Program-made: the position numbers and the translations under genes
In this document: piece after piece, positions 1 through 8,521 of the stretch
Position numbering within the stretch: position 1 is the first letter of the stretch
Layout of the letters: each line of letters starts with the position of its first letter
Notes under the pieces: model-generated
Told to the model about the DNA's origin: nothing
What the model saw: only the letters and a program-made list of their open reading frames with translations
Database searches by the model: none
Origin: Trachelipus rathkii
Lineage: Eukaryota; Arthropoda; Malacostraca; Isopoda; Trachelipodidae
Direction of reading: 5' to 3'
DNA: 12,500 nucleotides
Assembly: GCA_015478945.1 (NCBI GenBank)
Contig: JABUQX010022910.1
Span: 1-12,500, forward strand

Positions 1-8
1 CTATCCAA

Positions 9-25
9 AGCCTCCCAGTGAGGCT
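9..25. repeat. Short perfect hairpin
   Basis: AGCCTC (9-14) pairs exactly with GAGGCT (20-25) across a 5-base loop. It is GC-rich in an AT-rich setting, but a 6-bp stem can arise by chance. No T-run or gene beside it suggests a regulatory role. Confidence 0.4.
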
Positions 26-180
26 GATTAAAGTATCAGAATTACAATTTTAGAGTACTATAAAATTATATAAAAATAAAAATAAATAAGAGCTATAAGA
101 TTATTGTCTGAGTTATCAAGAGGAAATGTTATATTTACGAAGTAAAGTATTAGTGGGGAAACAAAAGTCGAGCTCTCAAA

Positions 181-221
181 AATTGGTTTTTGTCATCCGA
201 AATATTTTTCGGTTTCCAATT
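181..221. repeat. Nested hairpin, two-part stem
   Basis: An outer pair, AATTGG (181-186) with CCAATT (216-221), encloses an inner perfect pair, CCGAAA (197-202) with TTTCGG (207-212), around a 4-base loop. The unpaired arms are unequal (10 and 3 bases). It could be the remains of a small inverted-repeat element, but no flanking duplication was noticed. Confidence 0.35.
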
Positions 222-860
222 AATTGTTCCTGATCGTTAACTTTTCTGAACGATTTGGTCCTTCCCACTTTATCAGTATGAAAGAAGCACAATGTTTCAT
301 AAGATATACGTCGAACTTCTAAATATAGGAATCCCAGCATAAGGATTCGGGTAAATTATGTAGCAGGCTTCGTGAAAAAAAGAGTAAAATTTCGTAATTC
401 AATAAAGATGAGAAATTTTGAATCTGTCTGTGAGAACGATACCAAACACAAAAATTATTTGCACAGTAGTAGGAAGCAAATTTTAAAAGCCAGTCAAACA
501 TCGAGGGCAGGAGATTCTAGATTTTCAGAGGGCGTTACCATAGTGCTAATGCGCGTGTAACACACACGGAAATATAAAATAATTTGTTAGTTTGTTAAAA
601 ATTACGAGGTCGCCGGAAAATAGAATCCCTGGATATCTGAGTCTCAGAAAAAAGCGGAAATCACAATTGTTGAGAGCTAGTCCCAAGCCACGAATATTAG
701 TAAAGTCAGTTAGATAACTCCTTTGTACTTCCTAGCCTTGCCCTTTCCTCGCAAACCTTCATTCGAAACTAAAACTCCAAAATAAAATGTTTCAAAACCT
801 ACAGGACTAAAATTAAGTAACAAATAAACATTCCTCTCATTATGTATACCTAGTGAGATA

Positions 861-1084
861 TTTGATGTTAATATAATATATATATATATATATATATAAA
901 TAATATATATTATATATAATAAATATAATATATATATAATATAATATTAATAATATATAATAATATATATAAATTAATTATATATATAATATTATATAAT
1001 AATATATATAATTATATATAATATATTATATAATTATAATTAAATAATATAACAATATAATTAATATTAATTACAATAAATTAT
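861..1084. repeat. AT-only tract with (TA)n core
   Basis: Almost every base between about 869 and 1075 is A or T. A pure (TA)n run lies at about 876-898, followed by interrupted TATATA/AATAAT patterns. Such tracts are self-complementary and often polymorphic. No other content is seen here. Confidence 0.9.
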
Positions 1085-2460
1085 ACAAAAAGGATCTTTA
1101 AATTTAATAGTAAACATTCATAAGAGTCCATTAATGTATATAACATGTATTTTATAGCTAATAAGTATAAGACTAATATTTAAACATTACAAAAGACACC
1201 AACACAAAAAAAAAAAAAAATCCAACAGAAAAAGTAAGTCAATGACAAACATTTATAGTTATAATTTATCGTTTCTCCGAAGGCAAACGAACATCAACGA
1301 CAATAGTGTTACCTTCCGCTTACGTATTTATATGAATTCCTCCCAGAGTTACTGTTCAAAAACGATGTGAAAATGAAAATTATATTCAACGAAGCTACAT
1401 TCTAAATTTGTTTCGTCATATGCCAACATTACAAATAGAGATCTGAAATTTGTTCGACGTCTGAAAAATTGTTATTTACTCACCTGTGAGAATGACTTAA
1501 CAATTAGTAATCACTCAAAGTTCATCTTCTCATTTCATTTTTAAGGAATTTACATAAGCTTTATATAAGTTAAAAAAGTTTTAAATTCATTTTATTTGAA
1601 AGAAATATTACTTGAACAGTAGCTTAGTGACTGAGATTTTGAGTGTTGGATTAAATTTATTATTTACTTTCTCTAAAAATCATCCCCAAATTTGACCCAA
1701 CTAAATTGACATCGATATATTTGATACAATTAATTCATCAAATATTAGGTCACCGAATTGACTCGCACATCATATAAAAAGATAATTCAGGCATATATTA
1801 CCATAACTGATGACTCCTGACATATCAAGAATTATTAATTGTAGAGACTGCTAAATCCATAAGAAAGGAAATTAAAACTCCGAAGTCATCTTTTTGCAAT
1901 TCGAGCTGAGTCCAATTATGCCTACAATATAAATTTAAATTTCTAATTTCAAAAACATTTATTCAGAAAAAGAAAAAAATAGGTGTTAAGCTTAATATAA
2001 ATTATATGTAAAGTTTAAGTATAAAGCTTAATACAAAATTGTAAAATTATTACAATTCTGAAAGTGGGCTACAAATTGCAACATAGTATTGTGTCCTTTG
2101 AGCCACCAAATTTTTACTTTTGATAAATTTAAGTAAATAAATTTAAAGCATTGCAAATATATAAACCATTATAAAAAAAGTTTATCATTACATGTCCAGT
2201 AGTTACAGTAAGTATAATCAATCTAAAAGTGAATGTTACTATGTTTAAGAAATTTGAATTAGGAATTACACAATACCTTTACAATTCAAACATAATAACC
2301 ATTGAAGCTATAATAACGATATTGATGAAATTTGATAACAGAAACAATAAAATAAAAATTGAATCATTTATTAAAGAAGTGAGAATAACGTTAGAAAATT
2401 AATGATAATAATAAAAGCCAATTACGAAATAGCTATGTAAGTAACAATTATCTAACAGCA
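1085..2460. other. AT-rich unique DNA, no gene recognised
   Basis: About 1.4 kb with no long open frame and no recognisable domain. It holds a 15-base A run at 1206-1220 without a nearby AATAAA. It also holds a pair of similar short segments containing AAGCTTAATA (about 1987 and 2025) that may be a small local duplication. I see no RNA gene or mobile-element terminus. Confidence 0.6.
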
Positions 2461-2479
2461 ACATAATAATAAAATAATA

Positions 2480-2572
<93 letters not shown>

Positions 2573-2580
2573 AATAATAA
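2461..2580. repeat. (AAT)n microsatellite, about 30 copies
   Basis: A pure AAT array occupies about 2482-2570 (89 bp). Short imperfect units flank it on both sides, and AT-rich sequence with scattered AATAAT continues to about 2610. Length variation between individuals is expected for such an array. Confidence 0.95.
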
Positions 2581-2726
2581 AAAATTAAAAAGAGACATAA
2601 TAATAATAAAAGCAATACTATTATAGTAATACTTTGTGCTATAAAAATGTGAGCATATAATGGTGTTTTTTATTGTTAAAAAATGTTCTTATTTCTAAAC
2701 ATTATAAGTTTAATTATAAAAATTCC

Positions 2727-2811
<85 letters not shown>

Positions 2812-2837
2812 AATAAATAAATAAATAAGTAAATAAA
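2727..2837. repeat. (AAT)n passing into (AAAT)n
   Basis: TAA units run without interruption from 2727 to about 2804 (about 26 copies). They then switch to a 4-bp AAAT repeat to about 2828, ending in a few degenerate units. The switch is typical of replication slippage creating a compound microsatellite. On the minus strand it reads as a poly-isoleucine frame, which is not a gene. Confidence 0.95.
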
Positions 2838-3520
2838 AATTTTGATAGAAATGATTGCAATAGTTAACTAATAATGAATGGTAATGGTAATAACAATAAT
2901 AATTATTACCATAATCATGACTTATTAAAATAAAAGGAACTATTATAGCAGCCATTTTGATGTTATTAGAAAGAAAAATTTTATAAAGATTTTTTTTTTT
3001 ATTATTTTTTTGCCAAAAGCTTTGTAAATTTTTCTTTTGTAATTCCGCGTGGAATTGAGTTCTAAAGTTTTACTGCTTTGTAACTATCACTTTGTTGGCT
3101 TTTTTTAGTTGTGAGAAGCTAGCGTTAACTTATGTATTATTTCATAAATTTTATTTTATTTGTTTCTCCCAATTTTCGTTGTTACGAAAATTAACTGACA
3201 AAAGTTCGCTGGCATTATTACGGAGTTTTCTTGTATTTTTTTTTTAGAAGTGATAGATGGAAAAGGTCTTTAAACTGCAATATATTTAGTTTTTAAACAA
3301 TGGTTGTGCATGACTGTAAAAAAATCCTTCGTAGAGTTAATGAGGCGAATGAAGCGCTTTAGAATTACAATTACAAATAATATCAGGCTGAAAATATGTC
3401 ATATGAGTTGAATATATAGTATATAGCATAAATAGATATTATTTGAAGTGTACTTGAATGTGTTTCGCATAACCGAAATGATTCAACTGGCATGGAAGCT
3501 TATATTCATTTTTTCCACTT
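2838..3520. other. AT-rich unique DNA, no gene recognised
   Basis: Contains T runs at 2991-3000 and about 3236-3245 but no array, hairpin or coding frame of note. The right boundary is set by the hAT-like terminus that starts at 3521. Confidence 0.55.
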
Positions 3521-3600
3521 CAGGGGAGGATCCAATATTTGGCTGGGGCTGGTCCCCATTTTCAGCCCCACCTAAAAATGGACATAAAATTTGTAATTGT
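3521..3600 (+). mobile_element. hAT-like transposon terminus (one end only)
   Basis: At 3521 the sequence begins CAGGGGAGGATCC. This fits the CAGNG start of hAT-superfamily terminal inverted repeats, in particular the CAGGGGCGGATCC-type ends I associate with invertebrate hAT elements. A GC-rich hairpin follows directly, TGGGGCTG (3544-3551) with CAGCCCCA (3563-3570), which is compatible with subterminal structure. The 8 bases before it, TTCCACTT, are the candidate left copy of the target duplication. I found no matching inverted end (GGATCC..CCCCTG) and no second TTCCACTT in the window, so the element is truncated, decayed or longer than visible. The family assignment is from memory of the end motif, not from transposase. 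Confidence 0.45.
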
Positions 3601-4019
3601 CAGCCGATTTTGACTATATAAACACCAAAATGTAGCTTTTTTTTGCCCTCTAAAACGTTGTTTTCTGGTGTTTTCTGTGACTGTAGTCATTCTTTCAGAA
3701 TTTTCAAATTTTCAAAATACATGTTTTTGACAATTTTCATATCATAGCTATTGGTCAGAAATTTTGTTCTAGGGATTGGTCACAATTTTTAGGCATCAGG
3801 TTCCTTTTTGCTGTTTTGAGGACATGTGGAAAAATTCCTGACAAAAATATTTCTATAAACAAGTGTTTCAAAGGAGTAGCTATTATGTTTGAACGCGTTT
3901 AAAGATGTGGTTGGTGATAGTAACAAAATCAAACTTTTTCGTTTCCCCAACCACGCAGAAGAGTCTTTATCCAAAATGATAGAAAAATCAAAATCCTTTA
4001 TTATGTCATAGCTAGCATT
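3601..4019. other. Possible interior of the hAT-like element, non-coding
   Basis: AT-rich sequence between the hAT-like end and the 8-bp minisatellite. The TATATAA at about 3616 is probably incidental. A minus-strand frame of 111 codons crosses 3789-4124. Its N-terminal third is a translation of the 8-bp repeat, and the remainder matches no family I recognise, so I do not call it a gene. Confidence 0.35.
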
Positions 4020-4089
4020 CAGCCTCGCAGCCTCGCAGCCTCGCAGCCTCGCAGCCTCGCAGCCTCGCAGCCTCGCAGCCTCGCAGCCT
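4020..4089. repeat. GC-rich 8-bp minisatellite, CAGCCTCG x 8.75
   Basis: Eight perfect copies of CAGCCTCG plus a 6-base partial copy, with no mismatches. The unit is 75% GC inside AT-rich DNA. The 8-bp period gives a 24-bp, 8-residue period in translation (RLRGCEAA on the minus strand), so all frames through it stay open without implying a protein. Perfect copies suggest recent slippage expansion or recent sequence homogenisation. Confidence 0.95.
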
Positions 4090-4187
4090 AGCCTTCTTCC
4101 GAAATCTGAAATCGATAGATTCATCGATAGCTTACTTGCATATAATTTTATTTCGTCTTATAATGTTGATAGATATTATGTAAATGC

Positions 4188-4262
4188 TACTCCCTTAGTG
4201 CAATCGGTAAAACGACAAATTTGCAAGGCAAGTGAATAGAGTTCGATCATTTATCAGGATCT
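4188..4262 (+). mobile_element. tRNA-derived SINE head or tRNA pseudogene
   Basis: An A-box-like TTAGTGCAATCGG starts with its T at 4196, and a B-box-like GTTCGATC starts at 4241. The 45-base spacing equals that between tRNA positions 8 and 53. Between them, an anticodon-loop-like TTGCAAG lies where an anticodon (GCA, Cys, if read literally) would fall. The D-stem, anticodon stem and acceptor do not pair well, so it is not a working tRNA. A mutated tRNA-derived SINE head fits best, with a plain tRNA pseudogene as the alternative. A tail and target duplication were not identified. Confidence 0.5.
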
Positions 4263-4560
4263 TAGATATTAATATCTACTATAATTTATCTCCTAGAAAT
4301 AGACAATGCCCGCAGGGTGCAAACTTTTATCTGAAAAAAGAAAAAGATGAATTCATTGTTATACTTGTACTTATTATCATGGATATCGGCGGGTAAAGAG
4401 TTTTCCCAGCCTACACCAATACCCAGGATTTTTTCCTATCCACAACTACTCCTAACGCCCACATGACCGGGTGCTAGGAAGCAATTGATGTTAGCCAAGA
4501 GGTTTAGGGTCGTATGCTACCGCAAGTCATAAGAGTTGGGGCAGGGCCCATCTTTCGTTC
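4263..4560. mobile_element. GC-richer repeat body with imperfect hairpin, probable TE relic
   Basis: This interval, especially 4380-4560, is clearly richer in G and C than its surroundings. It contains an 11-bp imperfect stem, TCCTAACGCCC (4450-4460) against GGGTGCTAGGA (4469-4479), with one mismatch, one G-T wobble and an 8-base loop. The minus strand at about 4533-4510 reads GACTTGCGGTAGCATACGA, reminiscent of a tRNA D-arm with a deletion. It may be the body of the SINE that starts at 4188 or a second element in opposite orientation. No coding capacity is convincing. A minus-strand frame of 77 codons at 4504-4737 has no recognisable domain. Confidence 0.35.
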
Positions 4561-5420
4561 ATGATCGCTGTGAAAAACACTGTTTAAAAATATGTACAAT
4601 GTGAAAGATAAGAAGGTTTTTAGTTTCCCGCTGATTTTATTAGAGTATAAATTGTGATTACAACCAATGAAGTCAGAAGGATTGGTATCCTTTAGTGAAT
4701 GATATTTATAATAAAAATTAAGAGAAATAACCCTCAAAATATTATTATTATGAATTGCAAATTCAAGTCTCTTTAATCAAATATATTAAAAATTATATAT
4801 TTAAGTTAAGGTATGAAAACAAAAGTGAGTACACCTCCGGAGCAAGATTTTAATTTTGTTATTAAAAACAAATAATTTGTTTTTGTATTGTTTCCTTTAA
4901 CGTCCTAGCCTAAAGCCGATTCTATGTTACGATTATTTTCAAATCTCGATTTTATAAATATTAATCACGACCTACTGTAATACGTTTGAAAATAAAAAAT
5001 CATAATAATCATATAACCATAACTAAATCGCCAATGTCTAGGCATGCCAGCCCATGGTGATTAATTATCATGAGCAAGTATTACCTGGATAGGTAGAAGA
5101 GAGTAAAAGATGACAAGTGAGAAAATTAGGTCAAGAATAAGTAGATGTTTTGGCAATGTAGATTGAGATAAGAGTCTCAACCAACTGACTCGACATATTG
5201 GATAGGTTAAGAGGTGATTGTAACAAACTCGATTTCATAGAACACCTTCCTAAATGAAAGCAATAAAAATATTAAACAATATGAAAGGAATGTTTATTAA
5301 AAGGACAATAAACATGCCAAAAAAGAGAGAGTAATGATAATTAATTTCAATAATAATTAAATTTAATTGACAAGTAAAATTCAGTAAAAAAAATTGTAAT
5401 ATTATTCAATATAAATTACA
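4561..5420. other. AT-rich unique DNA, no gene recognised
   Basis: No domain-bearing frame is visible. The part 5030-5240 is less AT-rich and holds the D-arm-like hairpin at 5172-5191, which may mark another decayed repeat. The remainder is low-complexity AT-rich DNA. Confidence 0.55.
5172..5191 (-). repeat. D-arm-like hairpin, possible decayed tRNA-derived repeat
   Basis: Read on the minus strand, GAGTC and GACTC form a perfect 5-bp stem around the loop AGTTGGTTGA, which looks like a tRNA D-arm with its GG pair. No B box occurs at the expected distance near 5148, so only a fragment, or a coincidence, is supported. Confidence 0.25.
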
Positions 5421-5575
5421 TTGATGACATTATTAACTAAATAGATGACATTAGTGAAGTCATTTATAAGAACAAATGACATCCGTAACATCGCTTACAC
5501 AAGAACAAATGATGTTTGTGACGTCAATTACGCAAGACAAATAACATTCGTGACGCCACTTACATTTAAAGTTCA
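5421..5575. repeat. Degenerate tandem repeat, about 32-bp unit, with TGACGTCA
   Basis: Segments starting ATGACAT or a variant recur at 5424, 5445, 5476, 5509 and 5541, spaced 21, 31, 33 and 32 bases. The aligned part resembles ACAAATGACATTCGTGACG followed by TCACTTAC. Copies are diverged by several substitutions each, so the array is old. One copy has the perfect palindrome TGACGTCA at 5519-5526, the core CRE/ATF-type site. The others read GTGAAGTCA, GTAACATCG or GTGACGCCA at the same place. The first copy appears to have lost about 10 bases. Confidence 0.7.
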
Positions 5576-6185
5576 AAGTTAGGTGATATTATTGTTTGAA
5601 TATAATCTTAAATTTAATAATGGAGCCTTAATTATTTACTACTGAATATAATCAATCCAAGAAATAAAAATTATTATATAACACACAAAAAATACGATTA
5701 GTTAATCTCAACTATATTATAATAATTCCCAAAATATTAAAAATATTTAATTCCGCTTTGTTACATAAATTTTCACCAAAATGAAATAGTTCTGTTAAAC
5801 GCATCAGCGATCCAGTGAACAAAATTGAGGTCACACGAATATATAAGAATATCATTCGTAATGCAGCAATGAAACAAAGATTTCAAATGTAAGTCGAATT
5901 TTAAATAATATTAATAAATTATTATTATGTTGAAAAAATTCTGTATACACCAATATTGCTATTTTAAATTCAAATTAATTTTACATTTAAAAGTTGTAAT
6001 AATACATTAAAAGTTCGGACAATGAGAGCCTCAGCGCATCAAATGTGACTCCGCTAAAACCTGAGTCAAAAAAAAGGGAAAGTTATGATGACTAAATTTA
6101 ATTAGGGAAAAATTCATCTTTACTTGTTTTGTTAATATTAATGATTTAAACCTTTATTTATGTTTCTAACAGTATTAAGAAAATC

Positions 6186-6186
<1 letters not shown>
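5576..6186. other. AT-rich unique DNA, no gene recognised
   Basis: About 600 bp with no array, hairpin of note or coding frame. The less AT-rich patch around 6015-6080 carries no motif that I can name. Confidence 0.55.
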
Positions 6187-6690
<504 letters not shown>

Positions 6691-6719
6691 ATGAAGAATT
6701 TTAATTATTTAATTACATT

Positions 6720-6929
6720 TTATATATAAATCCATTTCAAACATGTGGGTTTTTTAGTATCAATGGCAAATATTTTCTTATATAATTTAACATCAAACGA
6801 TTTAATCGGCATTTCGTATATCTCAACTACTTTGTCATACCAAGCTCAGCTGAATCTTTCAAGCCATTTAGTTTTTTCAATTTCCAGATACACTTTTTTC
6901 GCTTCTTTTGAAGGAATCCCATACACTTT
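6720..6929 (-). pseudogene. Coding-like relic, minus strand, one in-frame stop
   Basis: Read from 6929 down to a TAA at 6722-6720, the minus strand gives 69 codons interrupted only by a TGA at 6848-6846. The product is Lys/Glu-rich with spaced aromatics. The first part contains KVYGIPSKEAKKVYLEIEK and TKWLERF. The part after the stop contains WYDKVVEIYEMPIKSFDV and IFAIDTKKP. It looks more protein-like than other frames here, but AT-rich DNA favours Lys, Ile and Tyr by chance. A stop (TAA) lies immediately upstream, so the beginning is lost or lay in another exon. I do not recognise the family. A decayed transposase or retrocopy fragment is possible, and chance is also possible. The 62-codon plus-strand frame over the same bases appears to be its shadow. 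Confidence 0.25.
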
Positions 6930-7092
6930 TTAAAAATTGTTGTCTTCAAGCAAAGGGTTTACACCAAAAGTGTTTTGGTAATGGTTTTTCAATATTTTTA
7001 ATATAATAAAGATAGGAAAGTGGAAGGTAAGGCAAAATTCTAAAGTCGTTACAGCTTACCGATTCCTATCGAAGTTCCTATGACTGGCTATC

Positions 7093-7245
7093 GAGAGAGA
7101 GAGAGAGAGAAGAGAGTTAGAGAGAGAGAGGAGAAGAGAGAGAAGAGAGAGAGAGAGAGAGTAGAGATGAGAGAGAGGAGAGAGAAGAGAGAGGAGAAGA
7201 GAGAGAGAGAAGAGAAGAGAGATGAGCTGGAGAGAGAGAAGAGAA
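7093..7245. repeat. (GA)n purine tract, interrupted
   Basis: About 153 bp of GA dinucleotides with slips to GGA and GAA. There are only about six pyrimidine interruptions, in GTTAG, GTAGAGATG, GATG and GCTGG. Long polypurine-polypyrimidine tracts can adopt triplex (H-DNA) structure and bind GAGA-type factors in arthropods. Nothing here shows that either occurs. The minus-strand Ser/Leu frame is a shadow of the repeat. Confidence 0.95.
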
Positions 7246-7537
7246 ATTAAACTTACAAATCTTGTTTAGGAGAGATGCTTCTTGATACGCATATTTAAAG
7301 ATTCCAGGACAAAAACCGAAAGCTAGGAAGTCTATGGGAATCGGGAAGACAAGCAACCTATTAACCTAAGCAGAGAACTCCAAATTTCAAAGCTGCTTCG
7401 TATTCGTACTAATGAGTGTGTTGTAAAAATCTATCGATTATTTCCAACATCCAGAAGCTCTAAAACAGTTGAGAATAACAGTTCAACAGAAAATTATTCT
7501 AATTCGTGAATAAAGAAAGGCCATTCGAAATCTGTTC

Positions 7538-7604
<67 letters not shown>
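7246..7604 (+). mobile_element. Retroposed 3' end with AATAAA and 65-base poly(A)
   Basis: A perfect polyadenylation signal AATAAA (7509-7514) lies 25 bases upstream of an uninterrupted run of 65 A (7540-7604). This is the distance found at mature mRNA or LINE 3' ends. No GU-rich element follows, which favours a reverse-transcribed and reinserted RNA over a live poly(A) site. The body upstream (7246-7539) would be 3' untranslated sequence. I see no coding match there, and its left boundary is uncertain because the GA tract abuts it. A target-site duplication was looked for around CAAAGAGAAAAAG after the tail and not found. Expansion of a shorter A run is the alternative. Confidence 0.5.
7509..7514 (+). 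promoter_or_regulatory. Polyadenylation signal AATAAA
   Basis: An exact AATAAA 25 bases before the 65-A run. AATAAA occurs often by chance in such AT-rich DNA, so the value lies in its spacing to the A tract. Confidence 0.45.
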
Positions 7605-7605
<1 letters not shown>

Positions 7606-8477
7606 AAAGAGAAAAAGTAGAATGGAAAAAGGTTGAGTTCTAACGTTAACAAAATGGGGGAACAAACAAAAATATTCCTAATACTAATCCCGAGGTTGTG
7701 AAATCAAAATGCGCTGTTATTTCAAATAAAAAAATTACCATTCACAGAAAACAAGATGTACATTTTCCGTTTCTTCCAAAATAAAAAAAAAGAATTCAAA
7801 AAACCTCCTTAATTAAGAGTAAACCGTAAGGCAAGCACTAAGCTTCGAAGCAACTTTCATTTGAGCAACAAAAGCACGTAAAATTTTATTTACTTTACAT
7901 CGCCTTTTTTATCTAATAGAATCTGAAGGTTCTCAGTAGAAGCAAGCGTGTCGGGAGTCAAACCAAAAGGTAGAATTAAAAGTAGACAACTATTGCAGAC
8001 GATACCTATGATATGGAATAACGCTCGAAGGCCGAGTTATATGCTTTCTTAACTTCGATAACGTAAGCTAAAGCTGATACCAAGGATATAATTTAAAAAT
8101 ATTAAATTGTAATTAAACTATTTAATTATAAATAAATTACTGATGGAGACATTAAAATTTTGTAAATTAATTGCTATATAATTATTTAGCAATGTCATAA
8201 TTACACAGAAGTGCCTCAACGATTTAATAAATTGATTTAAATTAATTTAAAAAATGTCCCCTAGTGACTGAAGTATAACTAAGTACAAGTTAGTAACTTG
8301 ACATTTTACTTACATTGGAAAATAAATGAATAAATTTAATAGTTACTACTTACTAATATGGCAATTAGATATATATTGACAGAATCATCTTGAAATTCTG
8401 GTTATAATATGTAAGTCTAAAGTTTGTAATCGATATAATAATCAAAAGATTTCGATTTTTAGGTTTTCTCAGGCGGA
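7605..8477. other. AT-rich unique DNA, no gene recognised
   Basis: About 870 bp. The stretch 7840-8080 is the least AT-rich part but shows no frame of useful length and no RNA-gene motif. The rest is typical AT-rich background. Confidence 0.55.
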
Positions 8478-8490
8478 TGACCTTTGACCT
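8478..8490 (-). promoter_or_regulatory. Perfect DR1 nuclear-receptor-type site
   Basis: TGACCT (8478-8483), one T, and TGACCT (8485-8490) together read AGGTCAAAGGTCA on the minus strand, the textbook direct repeat with 1-base spacing. RXR/USP heterodimers, HNF4 and COUP-TF/Svp bind such sites. A chance match to this exact 13-mer is unlikely in a window of this size, but many motifs could have been tested. The sequence may instead belong to a dispersed repeat with AGGTCA units, and no gene is visible nearby for it to regulate. Confidence 0.4.
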
Positions 8491-8499
8491 TACATTACA

Positions 8500-8509
8500 G
8501 ATCAAAGGG
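8500..8509 (+). promoter_or_regulatory. TCF/LEF-type site next to the DR1
   Basis: AGATCAAAGG, starting about ten bases after the DR1, matches the TCF/Pangolin consensus. It also contains a weak half-site-like TCAAAGG, so it could be a third, mutated nuclear-receptor half-site. Function cannot be judged from sequence alone. Confidence 0.3.
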
Positions 8510-8521
8510 GTTTATTCCAGG

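Larger units (their letters stand above)
1..860. other. AT-rich unique DNA, no gene recognised
   Basis: No convincing coding region is visible. A 62-codon plus-strand frame at 372-560 begins at GTG, not ATG, and a 60-codon minus-strand frame overlaps it. Neither resembles a known family, and both are short enough to arise by chance. The stretch 600-780 is somewhat less AT-rich but also shows no motif I recognise. Two small hairpins (9-25 and 181-221) are listed separately. Confidence 0.6.

Noticed and set aside
372..560. 62-codon plus-strand open frame
   Set aside because: It begins at GTG, has no family resemblance, and is short enough to be random in this composition. An overlapping minus-strand frame is equally long.
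2461..2837. CRISPR-like or satellite array
   Set aside because: The two neighbouring AAT arrays are simple trinucleotide repeats. There are no distinct spacers and no longer repeat unit.
3789..4124. 111-codon minus-strand open frame
   Set aside because: A third of it is the translated 8-bp minisatellite, which cannot contain stops. The remainder shows no domain I recognise.
4188..4262. Functional tRNA-Cys gene
   Set aside because: An anticodon-like GCA is in place, but the acceptor, D and anticodon stems do not pair and the B box is altered.
4504..4737. 77-codon minus-strand open frame
   Set aside because: No recognisable motif. It overlaps the probable transposon relic and looks like a chance frame.
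5110..5195. Minus-strand tRNA gene
   Set aside because: The D-arm-like hairpin is present, but no B box lies at tRNA spacing and no acceptor or anticodon stem can be drawn.
7117..7356. Ser/Leu-rich minus-strand frame
   Set aside because: It is a shadow of the GA tract. The remaining N-terminal part has no recognisable feature.
7483..7665. Minus-strand frame with a long Phe run
   Set aside because: The Phe run is the translated poly(A) tract.
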